In this document: piece after piece, positions 1-9,627 of the stretch
How positions within the stretch are numbered: position 1 is the stretch's first letter
Layout of the letters: each line of letters opens with the position of its first letter
From: Bacteroidota bacterium
GTDB lineage: Bacteria > Bacteroidota > Bacteroidia > Bacteroidales > Lentimicrobiaceae
Direction of reading: 5' to 3'
Length of the DNA: 64,000 nt
Assembly (NCBI GenBank): GCA_023441805.1
Contig: JAEZNO010000021.1
Coordinates: forward strand, 139,686-203,685
Position numbers and translations under genes: made by a program
Notes under the pieces: model-generated
Told to the model about the DNA's origin: nothing
Databases searched by the model: none
What the model saw: the letters and a program-made list of their open reading frames with translations, nothing else

Positions 1-114
1 CTGAGCCTGATCTACACAATAGTTGCAAATATGAGCGTCAGCACCTGAAATTAACATTATAGTCTCTTTCCGTGGCCTCCCGCAAAATGAGCATCGTTCT
101 TCTTTCTTCACCAT
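1..114 (-). CDS. clpX: ATP-dependent Clp protease ATP-binding subunit ClpX (N-terminal fragment)
   Basis: Only the first 38 codons lie inside the window; the gene runs off the left edge. The reverse strand reads from an ATG at 114 and shows the four-cysteine zinc-binding domain of ClpX: CSFC at residues 8-11 and CNYC at residues 30-33. ClpX is the AAA+ unfoldase that feeds substrates to ClpP. Its position just downstream of clpP on the same strand, after an 83-bp gap, fits the usual tig-clpP-clpX order. The AAA+ part cannot be seen, so the call rests on the zinc finger and context. Confidence 0.9.
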   Translation of the reverse strand, partial: MVKKEERCSFCGRPRKETIMLISGADAHICNYCVDQAQ

Positions 115-197
115 AATATACTAACTCCGTATTTTACTGTCTATTTATCTCTAAAAGTACTAACAAGTAACTAGTCGAGAAAATAAACCGTCTAAGC

Positions 198-872
198 TTA
201 TAATCTGCCTTTTACAAGTACTTCATCAATCATACCATACTCTTTAGCTTCCTCTGCAGTCATCCAGTAATCACGATCAGAGTCCTTTTCTATCTTCTTA
301 AACGGTTGGCCTGAATGTTCAGCTATAATATCGTACAACTCTTTTTTAAGTTTCATGATTTCCCGGGCAGTAATTTCTATATCCGAAGCTTGTCCTGATG
401 CCCCACCCATTGGTTGATGAATCAATATTCTGGAATGCTTTAAGGCAGTACGTTTTCCTTTCTGGCCTGCACATAATAATACAGCTCCCATTGACGCTGC
501 CATTCCTGTACAGATTGTTGCCACATCCGGTGCAATGTACTGCATTGTGTCATAAATACCCAAACCGGCATAAACACTTCCCCCGGGAGTATTTAAGTAA
601 ATCTGTATATCCTTCTTGCCATCAACTGATTCAAGAAACAGTAATTGAGCCTGTATAATATTAGCTACATAATCATCAATAGGAACACCCAAAAAAATTA
701 TCCTATCCATCATCAACCTGGAAAAAACATCCATAGTAGCAATATTCAACTGACGTTCTTCAATAATTGTTGGTGAAATGTAGCCTGTAACAGCTGACTG
801 GTATTTCCTTAATGTAGTGCTACTGATACCAAGGTGCCCGGTAGCATATTTTACGAATTCATTGTGGTCCAT
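198..872 (-). CDS. clpP: ATP-dependent Clp protease proteolytic subunit ClpP
   Basis: This is the serine protease that forms the barrel-shaped cytoplasmic Clp complex with ClpX. The 224-residue protein shows the catalytic triad with exact family spacing: Ser127 in GMAASMGA, His152 in ILIHQP and Asp201 in the DRDYW segment. The N-terminal extension of about 25 residues is typical of Bacteroidota ClpP. It starts 4 bp after the tig stop codon, so the two are almost certainly cotranscribed. Full length with no sign of damage. Confidence 0.97.
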   Translation of the reverse strand: MDHNEFVKYATGHLGISSTTLRKYQSAVTGYISPTIIEERQLNIATMDVFSRLMMDRIIFLGVPIDDYVANIIQAQLLFLESVDGKKDIQIYLNTPGGSVYAGLGIYDTMQYIAPDVATICTGMAASMGAVLLCAGQKGKRTALKHSRILIHQPMGGASGQASDIEITAREIMKLKKELYDIIAEHSGQPFKKIEKDSDRDYWMTAEEAKEYGMIDEVLVKGRL

Positions 873-876
873 AATG

Positions 877-2229
877 TTAATTTTTTGAATTTAATTTAAT
901 AAACTCGTCGTAAGTTAATTTCTCTATCCTGGGTTGAACTTTTTCTTTCAATAGTTCAATTAACTTTCCTTCTAACAGATGAGTTCTAATCCTTGAACTA
1001 TCCTCTCCATTTTTCATAAACGAATCTGCAATGCTATCGATTCTGCTCTTAGTCTCTTCATCTAGTTCTTTTGAGCCGGGCATCCTGAAATAACCTCTAT
1101 AAACATCCTTAACCTCTTCATCTGTTACAGTAATTTCATGTTCCGAAATCATCCTGTTTTCAATAAGTTGCCATTTTAACGACCTACTGTAACCTTCATA
1201 GTCTTTCTCAATATCTTCAGCAGTGAATTTATCAGGATTTGTCTCAACAAGCCACCTTTTAACAAATTCATCCGGCAGTGCGATATTGGCATCAGCAATT
1301 ATAGCTTCAATTGCATCATTGAAGAACCTGCGTTTTGATTCATTTACAAATGAATCATCAGCTTCCTTTTTAATTCTGGCGAGAACTGATTCTTCATCCT
1401 TAATTTCTTCACCCGGGAATACTTTTTCAAAAAACTCTTCATTCAATTCAGCAGGAACCATTCTGGTTACTGATGTAATTGTAAAGTTAAACTTTGAAGT
1501 TGAATCATTAACCAAATCAGAATTTACACCCAAAATTGTTGCCTTTTCAGTTGCACTATCAACAATGGTATTTATATCTAAAGTAATCGTTGATCCTACT
1601 TTAGCACCAATTAGTTTATTCAGTGTTTCTTCACTCTTAATTTGATTTGTATTCAGAGTTCCGGACGATTTAATGCCTTCTTCTTTTACTGATTCATCTT
1701 CGTTAAGTTCAATAAAATCACCTTTTATTAAATCTCCTTTCTCAACTGATTCAGTTTCCTGCATTTGTCCTTGTCTTAAACGGAGGTCTGCCAGATAGTC
1801 AGATGCCATCTTGTCAGTTGAAGTAATCTGATAATAAGTTAGCCCTAACGAAGGTGTGAGGTTAACTTGAAAATCAGGAGACATAGCTATATCAAAGTAA
1901 AAGCTTAAATCCCCCGGATCAGTGAAGTCAACCGGTTTTGTTTTTTCTGTATTTGCGAGAGGATTGCCTAATAATTGAAGATTGTTATCTCTTATATATT
2001 TATCCAGTGAATCGCTTAATAACTTGTTAATTTCATCGGCTGTAACTGCTTGTCCGTACATTTTTTTTGTAAGAGAAAACGGAACTTTACCAGGCCTGAA
2101 TCCAGGCATTTGTGCTTTCTTTTGATAGTCTCTTAAAACTTTGTTGACATTATCTTCATAGTCATTTACTGATAATTCAATCTTCAATGTAGCGGTTAAA
2201 TCGCCTGTTTTTTCAAGTTCAATGTTCAT
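877..2229 (-). CDS. tig: Trigger factor
   Basis: This is the ribosome-associated chaperone that meets nascent chains at the exit tunnel. The 450-residue protein begins with the ribosome-binding domain, including GFRPGKVP at residues 43-50, the same position as the E. coli signature. The C-terminal part is a helical chaperone arm. The central region, where the FKBP-type prolyl isomerase domain sits in E. coli, is hard to recognise by eye, so isomerase activity is uncertain. It heads the tig-clpP-clpX operon on the minus strand. Confidence 0.93.
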   Translation of the reverse strand: MNIELEKTGDLTATLKIELSVNDYEDNVNKVLRDYQKKAQMPGFRPGKVPFSLTKKMYGQAVTADEINKLLSDSLDKYIRDNNLQLLGNPLANTEKTKPVDFTDPGDLSFYFDIAMSPDFQVNLTPSLGLTYYQITSTDKMASDYLADLRLRQGQMQETESVEKGDLIKGDFIELNEDESVKEEGIKSSGTLNTNQIKSEETLNKLIGAKVGSTITLDINTIVDSATEKATILGVNSDLVNDSTSKFNFTITSVTRMVPAELNEEFFEKVFPGEEIKDEESVLARIKKEADDSFVNESKRRFFNDAIEAIIADANIALPDEFVKRWLVETNPDKFTAEDIEKDYEGYSRSLKWQLIENRMISEHEITVTDEEVKDVYRGYFRMPGSKELDEETKSRIDSIADSFMKNGEDSSRIRTHLLEGKLIELLKEKVQPRIEKLTYDEFIKLNSKN

Positions 2230-2314
2230 TTTGTATTAATGTGTGATTAGTGGCTATTGTAAAAAATTTACCCAAAAAATTAGTCTGCTAAGATAGTCAA
2301 TATAATGATATTCT

Positions 2315-2551
2315 TTATTCGTTACGACGAATAACCTCAATTGTAAAATTGGCGGCAAGTGCTGCAAGAGCACCTACTGCGGCTAAAACAGGGGCAAACA
2401 CTGCTCCTATAACACCAATTGTAACAGGTATCTCTAAATAAGTCTTTCCATTCTCATCTTTGATGATAATCCTGCTAATATTACCTTCATGGAATAGTTG
2501 CTTAATCTTTGAGAGCAGGTCCTCTCCTTTTACTTTAAATTCTTCGCTCAT
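2315..2551 (-). CDS. DUF4342 family small protein
   Basis: This is a 78-residue protein if translation begins at the ATG at 2551; the frame stays open to a TTG at 2578, but the family homology starts at MSEEF. It matches DUF4342: a short amphipathic N-terminus (LLSKIKQLFHEGN), a beta strand pair (RIIIKDENGKTYLEIP) and a hydrophobic Gly/Ala-rich segment (about residues 45-70) that may insert in a membrane. The function of the family is unknown. It sits between the tig operon and the V-ATPase operon, on the same strand as both. Confidence 0.8.
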   Translation of the reverse strand: MSEEFKVKGEDLLSKIKQLFHEGNISRIIIKDENGKTYLEIPVTIGVIGAVFAPVLAAVGALAALAANFTIEVIRRNE

Positions 2552-2681
2552 AATTTTTTCAGTTTCAATATTTAACAAAGTTGTAATAACAATCCTTGCC
2601 AGTCAAAAATCATTCCTTTCATTAAATATGTCTGCGTTAATTATCATCTCATAGTTTGATGCATCGGTATTTCAAAAATTA

Positions 2682-2710
2682 AAGGCCATCCTTATGAAAA
2701 GGACAGCCTT
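2682..2710 (-). terminator. Rho-independent terminator of the V-ATPase operon
   Basis: A stem with arms AAGGCTGTCC and GGATGGCCTT (read on the minus strand) is followed by a T-rich run. It lies 25 bp past the stop of the last V-ATPase gene (subunit K). The same AGGCTGTCC-type stem recurs at two other terminators in the window. Confidence 0.8.
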
Positions 2711-2735
2711 GAATTAAAAAATACATCCTAATTTG

Positions 2736-3191
2736 TTATAATCCTGAAGAGATAAGGAAGGTGGTAGCAAAAGCAACAATAGCGTAAAGTTCAGGGAATA
2801 CTGCCAATACCATTGTCTTACCAAAAACATCATAACCCTGTGCAATTGATGCAATACCGTTTGCACAGACGCGTCCTTGAACAATAGCTGAAATTAAACC
2901 CACTGTACCCAAAGCAATACCTGCTGCCAAAATGGCCATTCCTTGCAGAAGTGTCATCGAAGGATTAATAACAGATGATGAGTTAATAATAAAGAAACCG
3001 GCAAATCCATATAATCCCTGAGTTCCCGGCAAAGCACTTAATAGCATGTAACTACCGAAAGCATCTTCTTTCTTCTTTAATGCTCCCAACGTTGCATTTC
3101 CTCCAATTACAACACCAATTGAACTACCGGTGCCTGATAATACAACCATAAGTGCCAGACCAATATAGGCCAAAATAACAGCAGTTGTCAT
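2736..3191 (-). CDS. ntpK: V-type ATP synthase subunit K (proteolipid)
   Basis: This is the membrane rotor subunit of the V-type ATPase. The 151-residue protein has four hydrophobic segments forming two hairpins, the duplicated 16-kDa type. Only the second hairpin carries the ion-binding carboxylate (Glu134 in FPELYA). The first hairpin has PGTQGLYG (Thr57, Gln58) and the third helix has Gln105. These match the residues that bind Na+ in Enterococcus hirae NtpK (Thr64, Gln65, Gln110, Glu139), so Na+ coupling is likely; that is inference from the motif. It is the last gene of the operon, 64 bp after subunit I, and is followed by a strong terminator. Confidence 0.95.
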   Translation of the reverse strand: MTTAVILAYIGLALMVVLSGTGSSIGVVIGGNATLGALKKKEDAFGSYMLLSALPGTQGLYGFAGFFIINSSSVINPSMTLLQGMAILAAGIALGTVGLISAIVQGRVCANGIASIAQGYDVFGKTMVLAVFPELYAIVAFATTFLISSGL

Positions 3192-3255
3192 AATTTTATT
3201 CTCCTTTAAATTGTTTTATTGTTTTTCTAATTAAATTCTTGTTGATTAATTATTA

Positions 3256-5025
3256 TCAATGTTTTGAAAAAGGACTGTATTTTTTCCCCCCTCCTTCAAA
3301 TCCTGCATTCTTATAAAATTCTACAAATGTCAAACGCATCGGATGGACAAATGCGCCCAATCCTGATAAAGCAATATTAGCACCATGACCTACTATCATA
3401 ACTATTACAAATAGTATAGGACCTAATACCGGAACACTATCTAATAGTGGCAAAGAAATACTATTTATTACGAATCCCAAAATTCCACCTGAGGCACTTA
3501 ATGCAAATAATCGAATATACGAAAGAACATCACCAAATATCCCGGTTATTGCACTATAGAGATCCCATATCCCCTTGCCGAATCTTGAGAAGATATTTAT
3601 GTCAGGATCGCTAAAAAATAGCATAAGTGCAATTCCTAAATAAATTGAGTAAAGTGCTATTGGTCCGGTGATTTTAGTCAACACCAGATCAATCACTCCT
3701 AATACTGCTATAATAACTCCGATCAGTGATAAAGAGTACTTAAATCCAAATCGCTTCCATCTTGCATAAACCTGGATTATCATGCCATAAATAATCTGTA
3801 CAAGTCCAATAATTAATGCCAGATAGAAAACAGAAGTGTCATCAAGCATAAATTTATGGATCGGCTTAAAGAACTCAATTTCATCCATATTAAACCCCGT
3901 AATTGTCCCGGTTACTATACCAAAAATCATAGTCCCTATTCCAAGGAACATTGCTAATGATAAGTATGGCTTAAGTGATGGTGATACTCTGTTTCTTAAT
4001 ATCAGACCTAAAAGGAGTAAAATTACTCCATACCCGAAATCCCCCATACAAAATCCGAAGAACATCATAAAGAAAGGTGCGAAAAATGGAGTAAGATCCA
4101 TTTCCTTGTAATTCGGTAATGAAAAGATCTCTGAAATCGGTTCAAATAGCTTGGCAAACCATCCATTTTTTAATAAAATGGGTGGATTATCATTTGGTAC
4201 AGATTTGTCTTTGTAATAAATAATACCGGAATCTTTCAGATATTCTTCTAATGTAACATCACTCGTTACGGGAACGTAACCGGTTAATACGCAGATCTTC
4301 TCCTCAGCTTGTCTATTCGTCTTAAGTTTCACTTGATGATACTGGATTTCATCCATTAACTTTTCGCGCGAATTATTTAATGACGGAATATACTTAGCAG
4401 CATAATCATCAAGTAGCATGTTTAATCCGGAGATTTCACTTTCTGTCTCTTTTAAAGAATCTCTCAACATTGCAGGAGATATCGAAGGAATCTTTATCTC
4501 ATCTGCATCTATATCCAAATTGATGTCCTTCTTCTGAACAGCAACGAAATATACGTTCGACTGTTGGGTATTCACTACAATGATGTCAGGATTTTGCTGC
4601 AGGTCAGCAGAAAAACGCCTTTCAGGTGTTATAAAAAATCGCAATGTGTAACCTGCATCATGTAATTTTTTGATCAATTCAGTAGAATAATCACCCCAGG
4701 GTTCTGCAAGGGCAATCTCTTTCTTTAAAAGTACCGACTTATGGTTTAATTTATCAATTTGCGATTGTATATCCTTTATTTCCGCAAGAACTTCAGAACC
4801 ATCTTTCTCAACTTCAGCATTGACAGGATTCACTTTTCTGTTATTCAGTGTCCTGATCATGTCAGAAAGTTGTGAATTCAGAAGTACTTTATTTCTGATC
4901 GTATCATCGACATCCTCGCGTGAAAGCGATACATCAACCACACCAAGTTGTGCAATTCTGTCAAGGAAACTATCGTATTCCTTATGATATACAATGAAGG
5001 TGTATTTATACATAGGAACTATCAT
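3256..5025 (-). CDS. ntpI: V-type ATP synthase subunit I
   Basis: This is the stator subunit of the membrane sector that forms the ion path next to the K ring. The 589-residue protein has a cytoplasmic half of about 310 residues with coiled-coil stretches. It is followed by a membrane half with roughly seven hydrophobic segments. The conserved arginine region SYIRLFALSASG lies in the membrane half and is where the essential Arg of subunit a/I sits. The start codon overlaps the stop of subunit D by 4 bp (ATGA), indicating translational coupling. Confidence 0.95.
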   Translation of the reverse strand: MIVPMYKYTFIVYHKEYDSFLDRIAQLGVVDVSLSREDVDDTIRNKVLLNSQLSDMIRTLNNRKVNPVNAEVEKDGSEVLAEIKDIQSQIDKLNHKSVLLKKEIALAEPWGDYSTELIKKLHDAGYTLRFFITPERRFSADLQQNPDIIVVNTQQSNVYFVAVQKKDINLDIDADEIKIPSISPAMLRDSLKETESEISGLNMLLDDYAAKYIPSLNNSREKLMDEIQYHQVKLKTNRQAEEKICVLTGYVPVTSDVTLEEYLKDSGIIYYKDKSVPNDNPPILLKNGWFAKLFEPISEIFSLPNYKEMDLTPFFAPFFMMFFGFCMGDFGYGVILLLLGLILRNRVSPSLKPYLSLAMFLGIGTMIFGIVTGTITGFNMDEIEFFKPIHKFMLDDTSVFYLALIIGLVQIIYGMIIQVYARWKRFGFKYSLSLIGVIIAVLGVIDLVLTKITGPIALYSIYLGIALMLFFSDPDINIFSRFGKGIWDLYSAITGIFGDVLSYIRLFALSASGGILGFVINSISLPLLDSVPVLGPILFVIVMIVGHGANIALSGLGAFVHPMRLTFVEFYKNAGFEGGGKKYSPFSKH

Positions 5026-5621
5026 ACCAATACCTCCGATGCTTTACGATTCTTAACTATCTTCTGTGCTGATTTAGAAAGATTTTCCTCGTCCTCCATA
5101 AATCTCTTTATTTTACGTATTGCTTCCTCATAACCCGGAATCTGCACTTTCTCATAAAGGTTGACTTTCTGAGTTGTTTTCCGTCGGGCATGATCAAGTA
5201 ATTGCATAGTCCTGAAGTAAAATTCACTTTCTATCCCAACTTTAGCAAGCTCCTTAACTATGTTTATTCCTTGTGGTATCCACGAAGGACTATTGTAAAG
5301 GCTGTATTCTCCAATTTTGAACTTTACTTCATTTAATATTGGAATTCTTACTCCGGCGATTTTCTTTATTGACAGATCAACATCTTCGATTTTAACCAGG
5401 TTATTATCAAATTCATTCCATAAACCTGCCATCGAACGATATTTTACTACACTCTCTTCAATCTGCCGCTGAGATTTAAGTGAGGCATCTTTTGCCTTCT
5501 TAACTTCCATTCTGAGAGCCGATTCCTTATTCTTAATTGTCGGCAATGCTCTCACACGGACCCTAAGCTGCTTATTTAATTCCTGAAGAGATGTCTTATT
5601 ATATTGAAATTTAATAGCCAT
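5022..5621 (-). CDS. ntpD: V-type ATP synthase subunit D
   Basis: This is the central rotor shaft of the V-ATPase. The frame is open upstream to 5705, inside the subunit B gene, but the family begins MAIKFQYNKTSLQ, which places the start at 5621. That gives 199 residues, the usual length for subunit D. Both ends are long helices predicted to pair as an antiparallel coiled coil. The start lies 55 bp after the subunit B stop. No subunit F gene, the normal partner of D in the shaft, is present in the operon. Confidence 0.93.
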   Translation of the reverse strand: MAIKFQYNKTSLQELNKQLRVRVRALPTIKNKESALRMEVKKAKDASLKSQRQIEESVVKYRSMAGLWNEFDNNLVKIEDVDLSIKKIAGVRIPILNEVKFKIGEYSLYNSPSWIPQGINIVKELAKVGIESEFYFRTMQLLDHARRKTTQKVNLYEKVQIPGYEEAIRKIKRFMEDEENLSKSAQKIVKNRKASEVLV

Positions 5622-5676
5622 TACTATTTTAAATTTTAATGCCATATGACTCGATAGAATCAAATAGCTGTTTGGA

Positions 5677-6999
5677 TTATTCCTGTGGCCAATACTTATC
5701 CACAAACTCTTGCTTTATTCCTACCTCAGCCTTACTAAAATGCTTGCCAAACAATTTCCATGCTTCGTCAAGCATTTGATTTGTATCGATGTTAACATCA
5801 ATGGCGAGTAATGACTTCGAATATTCCCTTGCAAACTGCATAGTTCTTTCGTCATACGCAGTAAGATCAAATCCATTCTCAAGTTTAGTTCTTGCATTAG
5901 CTGCATCAGCGTACAAACGCACTGCTGCATTCATTACCTGTGGATGATCAGCCCGGGTTTGTTTACCGATAACCAGTTGTTTTAATCTCGATAATGAACG
6001 GAATGGATCAATAATAACTTTGCCGATATCCGAATCTCTTCTGAGGAATAATTGTCCCTCAGTGATATATCCGGTGTTATCAGGAATTGAGTGTGTGATA
6101 TCTCCGCTCGAAAGGGTTGTTACTGCTATAATTGTAATAGATCCGCCTTCAGGGAACTGAACTGCCTTTTCATAGATCTTTGCAAGATCACTATAGAGTG
6201 ATCCGGGCATACTATCTTTTGATGGAATCTGATCCATTCTGTTTGATACAATACTTAAAGCATCAGCATAGAGTGTCATATCAGTCAAAAGTACCAATAC
6301 AGTTTCCTTCTTGTCAAAAGCAAAATACTCAGCCGCCGTCAATGCCATATCAGGTACTAGCAATCGTTCAACCGGAGGGTTTTCAGTAGTATTTACAAAA
6401 CTGATAATTCTATCAAGAGCTCCGGCATTATCAAAGACGTTCTTAAAATATAAGTAATCGTCATTTGTCAGCCCCATTCCTCCGAGAATAATCTTATCAG
6501 CTTTAGCTCTCAGAGCTACCATTGCCATTACCTGATTATATGGCTGATCAGGATCTGCAAAGAATGGTATCTTCTGTCCTGTAACCAAAGTATTATTCAA
6601 ATCTATACCGGCTATACCGGTAGCAATCAATTGTGAAGGTTGTAAGCGTCGAACCGGATTAACCGAAGGGCCCCCAATTTCACGCTCTTCGCCCTGAATT
6701 TCAGGACCTCCGTCTATTGGCTGTCCATATGCGTTAAAGAAACGACCAGCCAAATCTTCACTTACTTTCAGCATTGGTGGTCTTCCAAGAAATGTTACTT
6801 CAGCATTTGTAGGTATTCCTTCTGTGCCTGAAAAAACCTGCAGTGTTACAGTGTTATCATTAATTTTAACCACCTGTGCAAGCCTTCCGTTAACTTCTGC
6901 CATTTCATCATATCCTACTCCGGTTGCCTGTAATGAACATGTGGCCTTAGTAATCTGAGTTATCTTGGTGTATATCTTTTTAAATGATGTAGTTTCCAT
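5677..6999 (-). CDS. ntpB: V-type ATP synthase subunit B
   Basis: This is the non-catalytic nucleotide-binding subunit of the peripheral V1 sector, alternating with subunit A in the hexameric head. The 440-residue protein has the beta-barrel N-terminus, the family segment SVNPVRRLQPSQLIATGI and the SIPDNTGYITEGQ segment. It lacks a canonical Walker A motif, as expected for B. Its start codon overlaps the subunit A stop by one base (TAATG), so translation is probably coupled. Confidence 0.97.
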   Translation of the reverse strand: METTSFKKIYTKITQITKATCSLQATGVGYDEMAEVNGRLAQVVKINDNTVTLQVFSGTEGIPTNAEVTFLGRPPMLKVSEDLAGRFFNAYGQPIDGGPEIQGEEREIGGPSVNPVRRLQPSQLIATGIAGIDLNNTLVTGQKIPFFADPDQPYNQVMAMVALRAKADKIILGGMGLTNDDYLYFKNVFDNAGALDRIISFVNTTENPPVERLLVPDMALTAAEYFAFDKKETVLVLLTDMTLYADALSIVSNRMDQIPSKDSMPGSLYSDLAKIYEKAVQFPEGGSITIIAVTTLSSGDITHSIPDNTGYITEGQLFLRRDSDIGKVIIDPFRSLSRLKQLVIGKQTRADHPQVMNAAVRLYADAANARTKLENGFDLTAYDERTMQFAREYSKSLLAIDVNIDTNQMLDEAWKLFGKHFSKAEVGIKQEFVDKYWPQE

Positions 7000-8768
7000 T
7001 ATGCAGCTTTCCTTTCGTTTAGAATGGACATTAATTCCTTTTCAAAATTGTTGAACTGGTCTGATTTGAATTCCGAATAGTTCATTTGTTTGAGGGTATT
7101 TATTATCCTCTTAAAATATGGATTCACTTCCTCAAATGATTCAAATTCTATTTGTGCTCTGCAGATATCCAAGACCAGGTTTAGCATATATTCCTGTCTC
7201 TTTAGAGGTGATGAGCTATCGATTTTATCAAACGCATCCTGCTGAAGTATGATAAAGTCAATTACCTCTGATCTCCAATATCTTAGATGGTAATCTAAAG
7301 GTACACCATCATCTCCAAGGATGTTTATCTGCTCATTAGCTTCTCTTCCTCTGAGGAGAAAGTTCTTCGTTTCTTCAACTTTATTTGTCCATTCATCTGA
7401 GATATGCTCAGAAAGATATTCCTGTACTTCAGAATACTCTAAGTACTTCGAGTAACTGTCGATAGGATCAACTGCAGGATACCTCTTACTATCAGCACGT
7501 TGTTGTGATAAAGCATAGAAGCATCGTGCTGCTTTTTTAGTCGATTCAGTCACCGGTTCTTTTAGGTTACCACCTGCAGGTGAAACAGTTCCAATAAAAG
7601 TAATTGAACCTGTGGCACCATTATTTAATGTTACATAACCTGCTCTTGCATAGAAGTTACTGATGATAGCGGGCAAATCCATTGGGAATGCATCAGGACC
7701 CGGAAGTTCTTCCATCCTGTTTGACATTTCACGTAAAGCCTGAGCCCATCTTGATGTAGAGTCGGCCAAAAGCAATACTTTGAGTCCCATTGATCTGTAG
7801 TATTCACCTATTGTCATTGCCGTATATACTGAAGCTTCACGTGCTGCAACAGGCATATTTGATGTGTTAGCGATAATTGTAGTACGCTCAATTAGTTTTC
7901 GACCTGTTCTTGGGTCATCCAGGTGTGGAAATTCATAAAATATTTCCACCACTTCATTAGCTCGTTCACCACATGCAGCTACAATAATCAAATCAGCATC
8001 TGCCTGACGGGATAATGCGTGCTGAAGTACTGTTTTGCCTGATCCAAACGGGCCCGGGATAAATCCTGTACCACCTTCTACAATTGGATTAAGGGTATCG
8101 ATGATTCTTATACCGGTTTCCATTAATTTAAATGGACGTGGTTTTTCTTTATAAGCACGTACCGCTAACTTAACCGGGAAATTTTGAACCATAGTCAATG
8201 GAATTTCCTTACCATTTTCGTCAGTAACAATAGCAATTGTTTCATTGATATTGTACTTACCTGCTTCGGCAAGCCATTTCACTTTATAAGTCCCTTCGAA
8301 CTTAAAAGGTACCATGATCTTGTGATTGATCCAGTTCTCTTTGACCTCACCTAACCATGATCCGGCAATGACAGAATCACCAATTCTTGCCAGAGGTGTA
8401 TAATCCCAAAGCACTTCATCATTCAATGCCTGTGTATATTCACCCCTCTTCAGGAAGGTACCTTCCATCTTGTCAAGATCATGCTGCAATCCATCATAAT
8501 TACGTGAAAGAATTCCTGGGCCAAGTGTAACTTCCAACATGTGACCTTCGAATTCAACAGAATCGCCTACTTTCAATCCACGTGTGCTTTCAAATACCTG
8601 AACGTAAGCAACATTGCCCAATACCTTAATAACTTCAGCCATCAGTTTTACACCTGACAGATTAATATAGCATATCTCATTTTGTGAAACTGGGCCATTA
8701 ACAGCAACCATTACAAGGTTTGCAATAATTCCGGACACAACTCCGGTAGTCTTTTTATTGTTTTCCAT
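6999..8768 (-). CDS. ntpA: V-type ATP synthase subunit A (catalytic)
   Basis: This is the catalytic subunit of the V1 head, which hydrolyses or makes ATP. The 589-residue protein carries the Walker A motif GPFGSGKT at residues 239-246. It also contains the non-homologous region typical of A subunits (about residues 110-200) and the segment DSTSRWAQALREMSNRMEE. Length is normal for bacterial and archaeal A subunits. The gene overlaps the end of the upstream DUF2764 gene by 14 bp. Confidence 0.98.
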   Translation of the reverse strand: MENNKKTTGVVSGIIANLVMVAVNGPVSQNEICYINLSGVKLMAEVIKVLGNVAYVQVFESTRGLKVGDSVEFEGHMLEVTLGPGILSRNYDGLQHDLDKMEGTFLKRGEYTQALNDEVLWDYTPLARIGDSVIAGSWLGEVKENWINHKIMVPFKFEGTYKVKWLAEAGKYNINETIAIVTDENGKEIPLTMVQNFPVKLAVRAYKEKPRPFKLMETGIRIIDTLNPIVEGGTGFIPGPFGSGKTVLQHALSRQADADLIIVAACGERANEVVEIFYEFPHLDDPRTGRKLIERTTIIANTSNMPVAAREASVYTAMTIGEYYRSMGLKVLLLADSTSRWAQALREMSNRMEELPGPDAFPMDLPAIISNFYARAGYVTLNNGATGSITFIGTVSPAGGNLKEPVTESTKKAARCFYALSQQRADSKRYPAVDPIDSYSKYLEYSEVQEYLSEHISDEWTNKVEETKNFLLRGREANEQINILGDDGVPLDYHLRYWRSEVIDFIILQQDAFDKIDSSSPLKRQEYMLNLVLDICRAQIEFESFEEVNPYFKRIINTLKQMNYSEFKSDQFNNFEKELMSILNERKAA

Positions 8769-9627
8769 CTTTTAAAGAAAATTCATTTGGGAAATCATAA
8801 CCTGATTGTAAATCACCAAGTAAGCGGCGGAATAATTCTTCACCTGTCTTGGGATCTAATTTTAGCCAACGTTCTATGATCATTATCTTGATCATGTAAC
8901 TGATTATGACTTCTATAGAAAAATAATTGAAGATATTCATTTCATCAAGGACTGACCACTTTAATTGGTCAATTCCTTTTTCCCTTAAAGCTATATCAGT
9001 ATTCTCTGATAACTGTGCAACTCTTTCAAAATATGGCCATTCGGCTGCATCGCCAACATCTCTTCCAGTCTTTTGACGAAGTGCTCTAACGACATTTGTA
9101 TTGCCCAACAATTCGTTTTCATAAGGAAGGTTAAATTGCTGAGCCGTATTAAATATCAGTAAGTTCTTGAGATTCAGTTCAAACTCGAACCAATTTTTAA
9201 GGAACCTGTTTTTTAATTCCAGTGCATCTCTGTAATAAAGATCGGTAAGCTCATTCTCAAATGATATCTCCGCGCGCCTGTCTTCGCTTAGAGTATTTTT
9301 TATAAACTCCTTTAAATAAGGTTTCACATTTGATTTCTCATCAAATACATTTTTATCAGGAGTTTTTACTTCCATTATTGCTAATTCAAGTTCCTCCTTA
9401 CTGTATATCCCTGCAGTATTCCATCCTCTGTCATTCGGTTGGAGGAGTGAGAGCAGGTTCGAATTATCGAAGGGAAGAAATAGCCATTCAATCAGGGCGT
9501 AATCACTCTTGTTGAGTTCTGACTTGAGATACTCTCTGAATTCGATACTTCCAAATTGAAGTTTTCCCTGATCTATAGAAAGATCAGGTAGCCCTGCTAC
9601 CAGGTAATAATAATTATGTGCACCCAT
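8755..9627 (-). CDS. DUF2764 protein, probable V-ATPase subunit C substitute
   Basis: This 290-residue protein belongs to DUF2764, a family found in the V-ATPase operons of Bacteroidota and relatives, at the place where subunit C is encoded in other bacteria. It begins with the typical NYYYLVAGLPDL. It is predicted to be soluble and largely helical. A role as the collar subunit linking rotor shaft to membrane ring is inferred from gene position only; no catalytic motif is visible. It shares one base with the stop of subunit E and overlaps subunit A by 14 bp. Confidence 0.85.
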   Translation of the reverse strand: MGAHNYYYLVAGLPDLSIDQGKLQFGSIEFREYLKSELNKSDYALIEWLFLPFDNSNLLSLLQPNDRGWNTAGIYSKEELELAIMEVKTPDKNVFDEKSNVKPYLKEFIKNTLSEDRRAEISFENELTDLYYRDALELKNRFLKNWFEFELNLKNLLIFNTAQQFNLPYENELLGNTNVVRALRQKTGRDVGDAAEWPYFERVAQLSENTDIALREKGIDQLKWSVLDEMNIFNYFSIEVIISYMIKIMIIERWLKLDPKTGEELFRRLLGDLQSGYDFPNEFSLKDGKQ

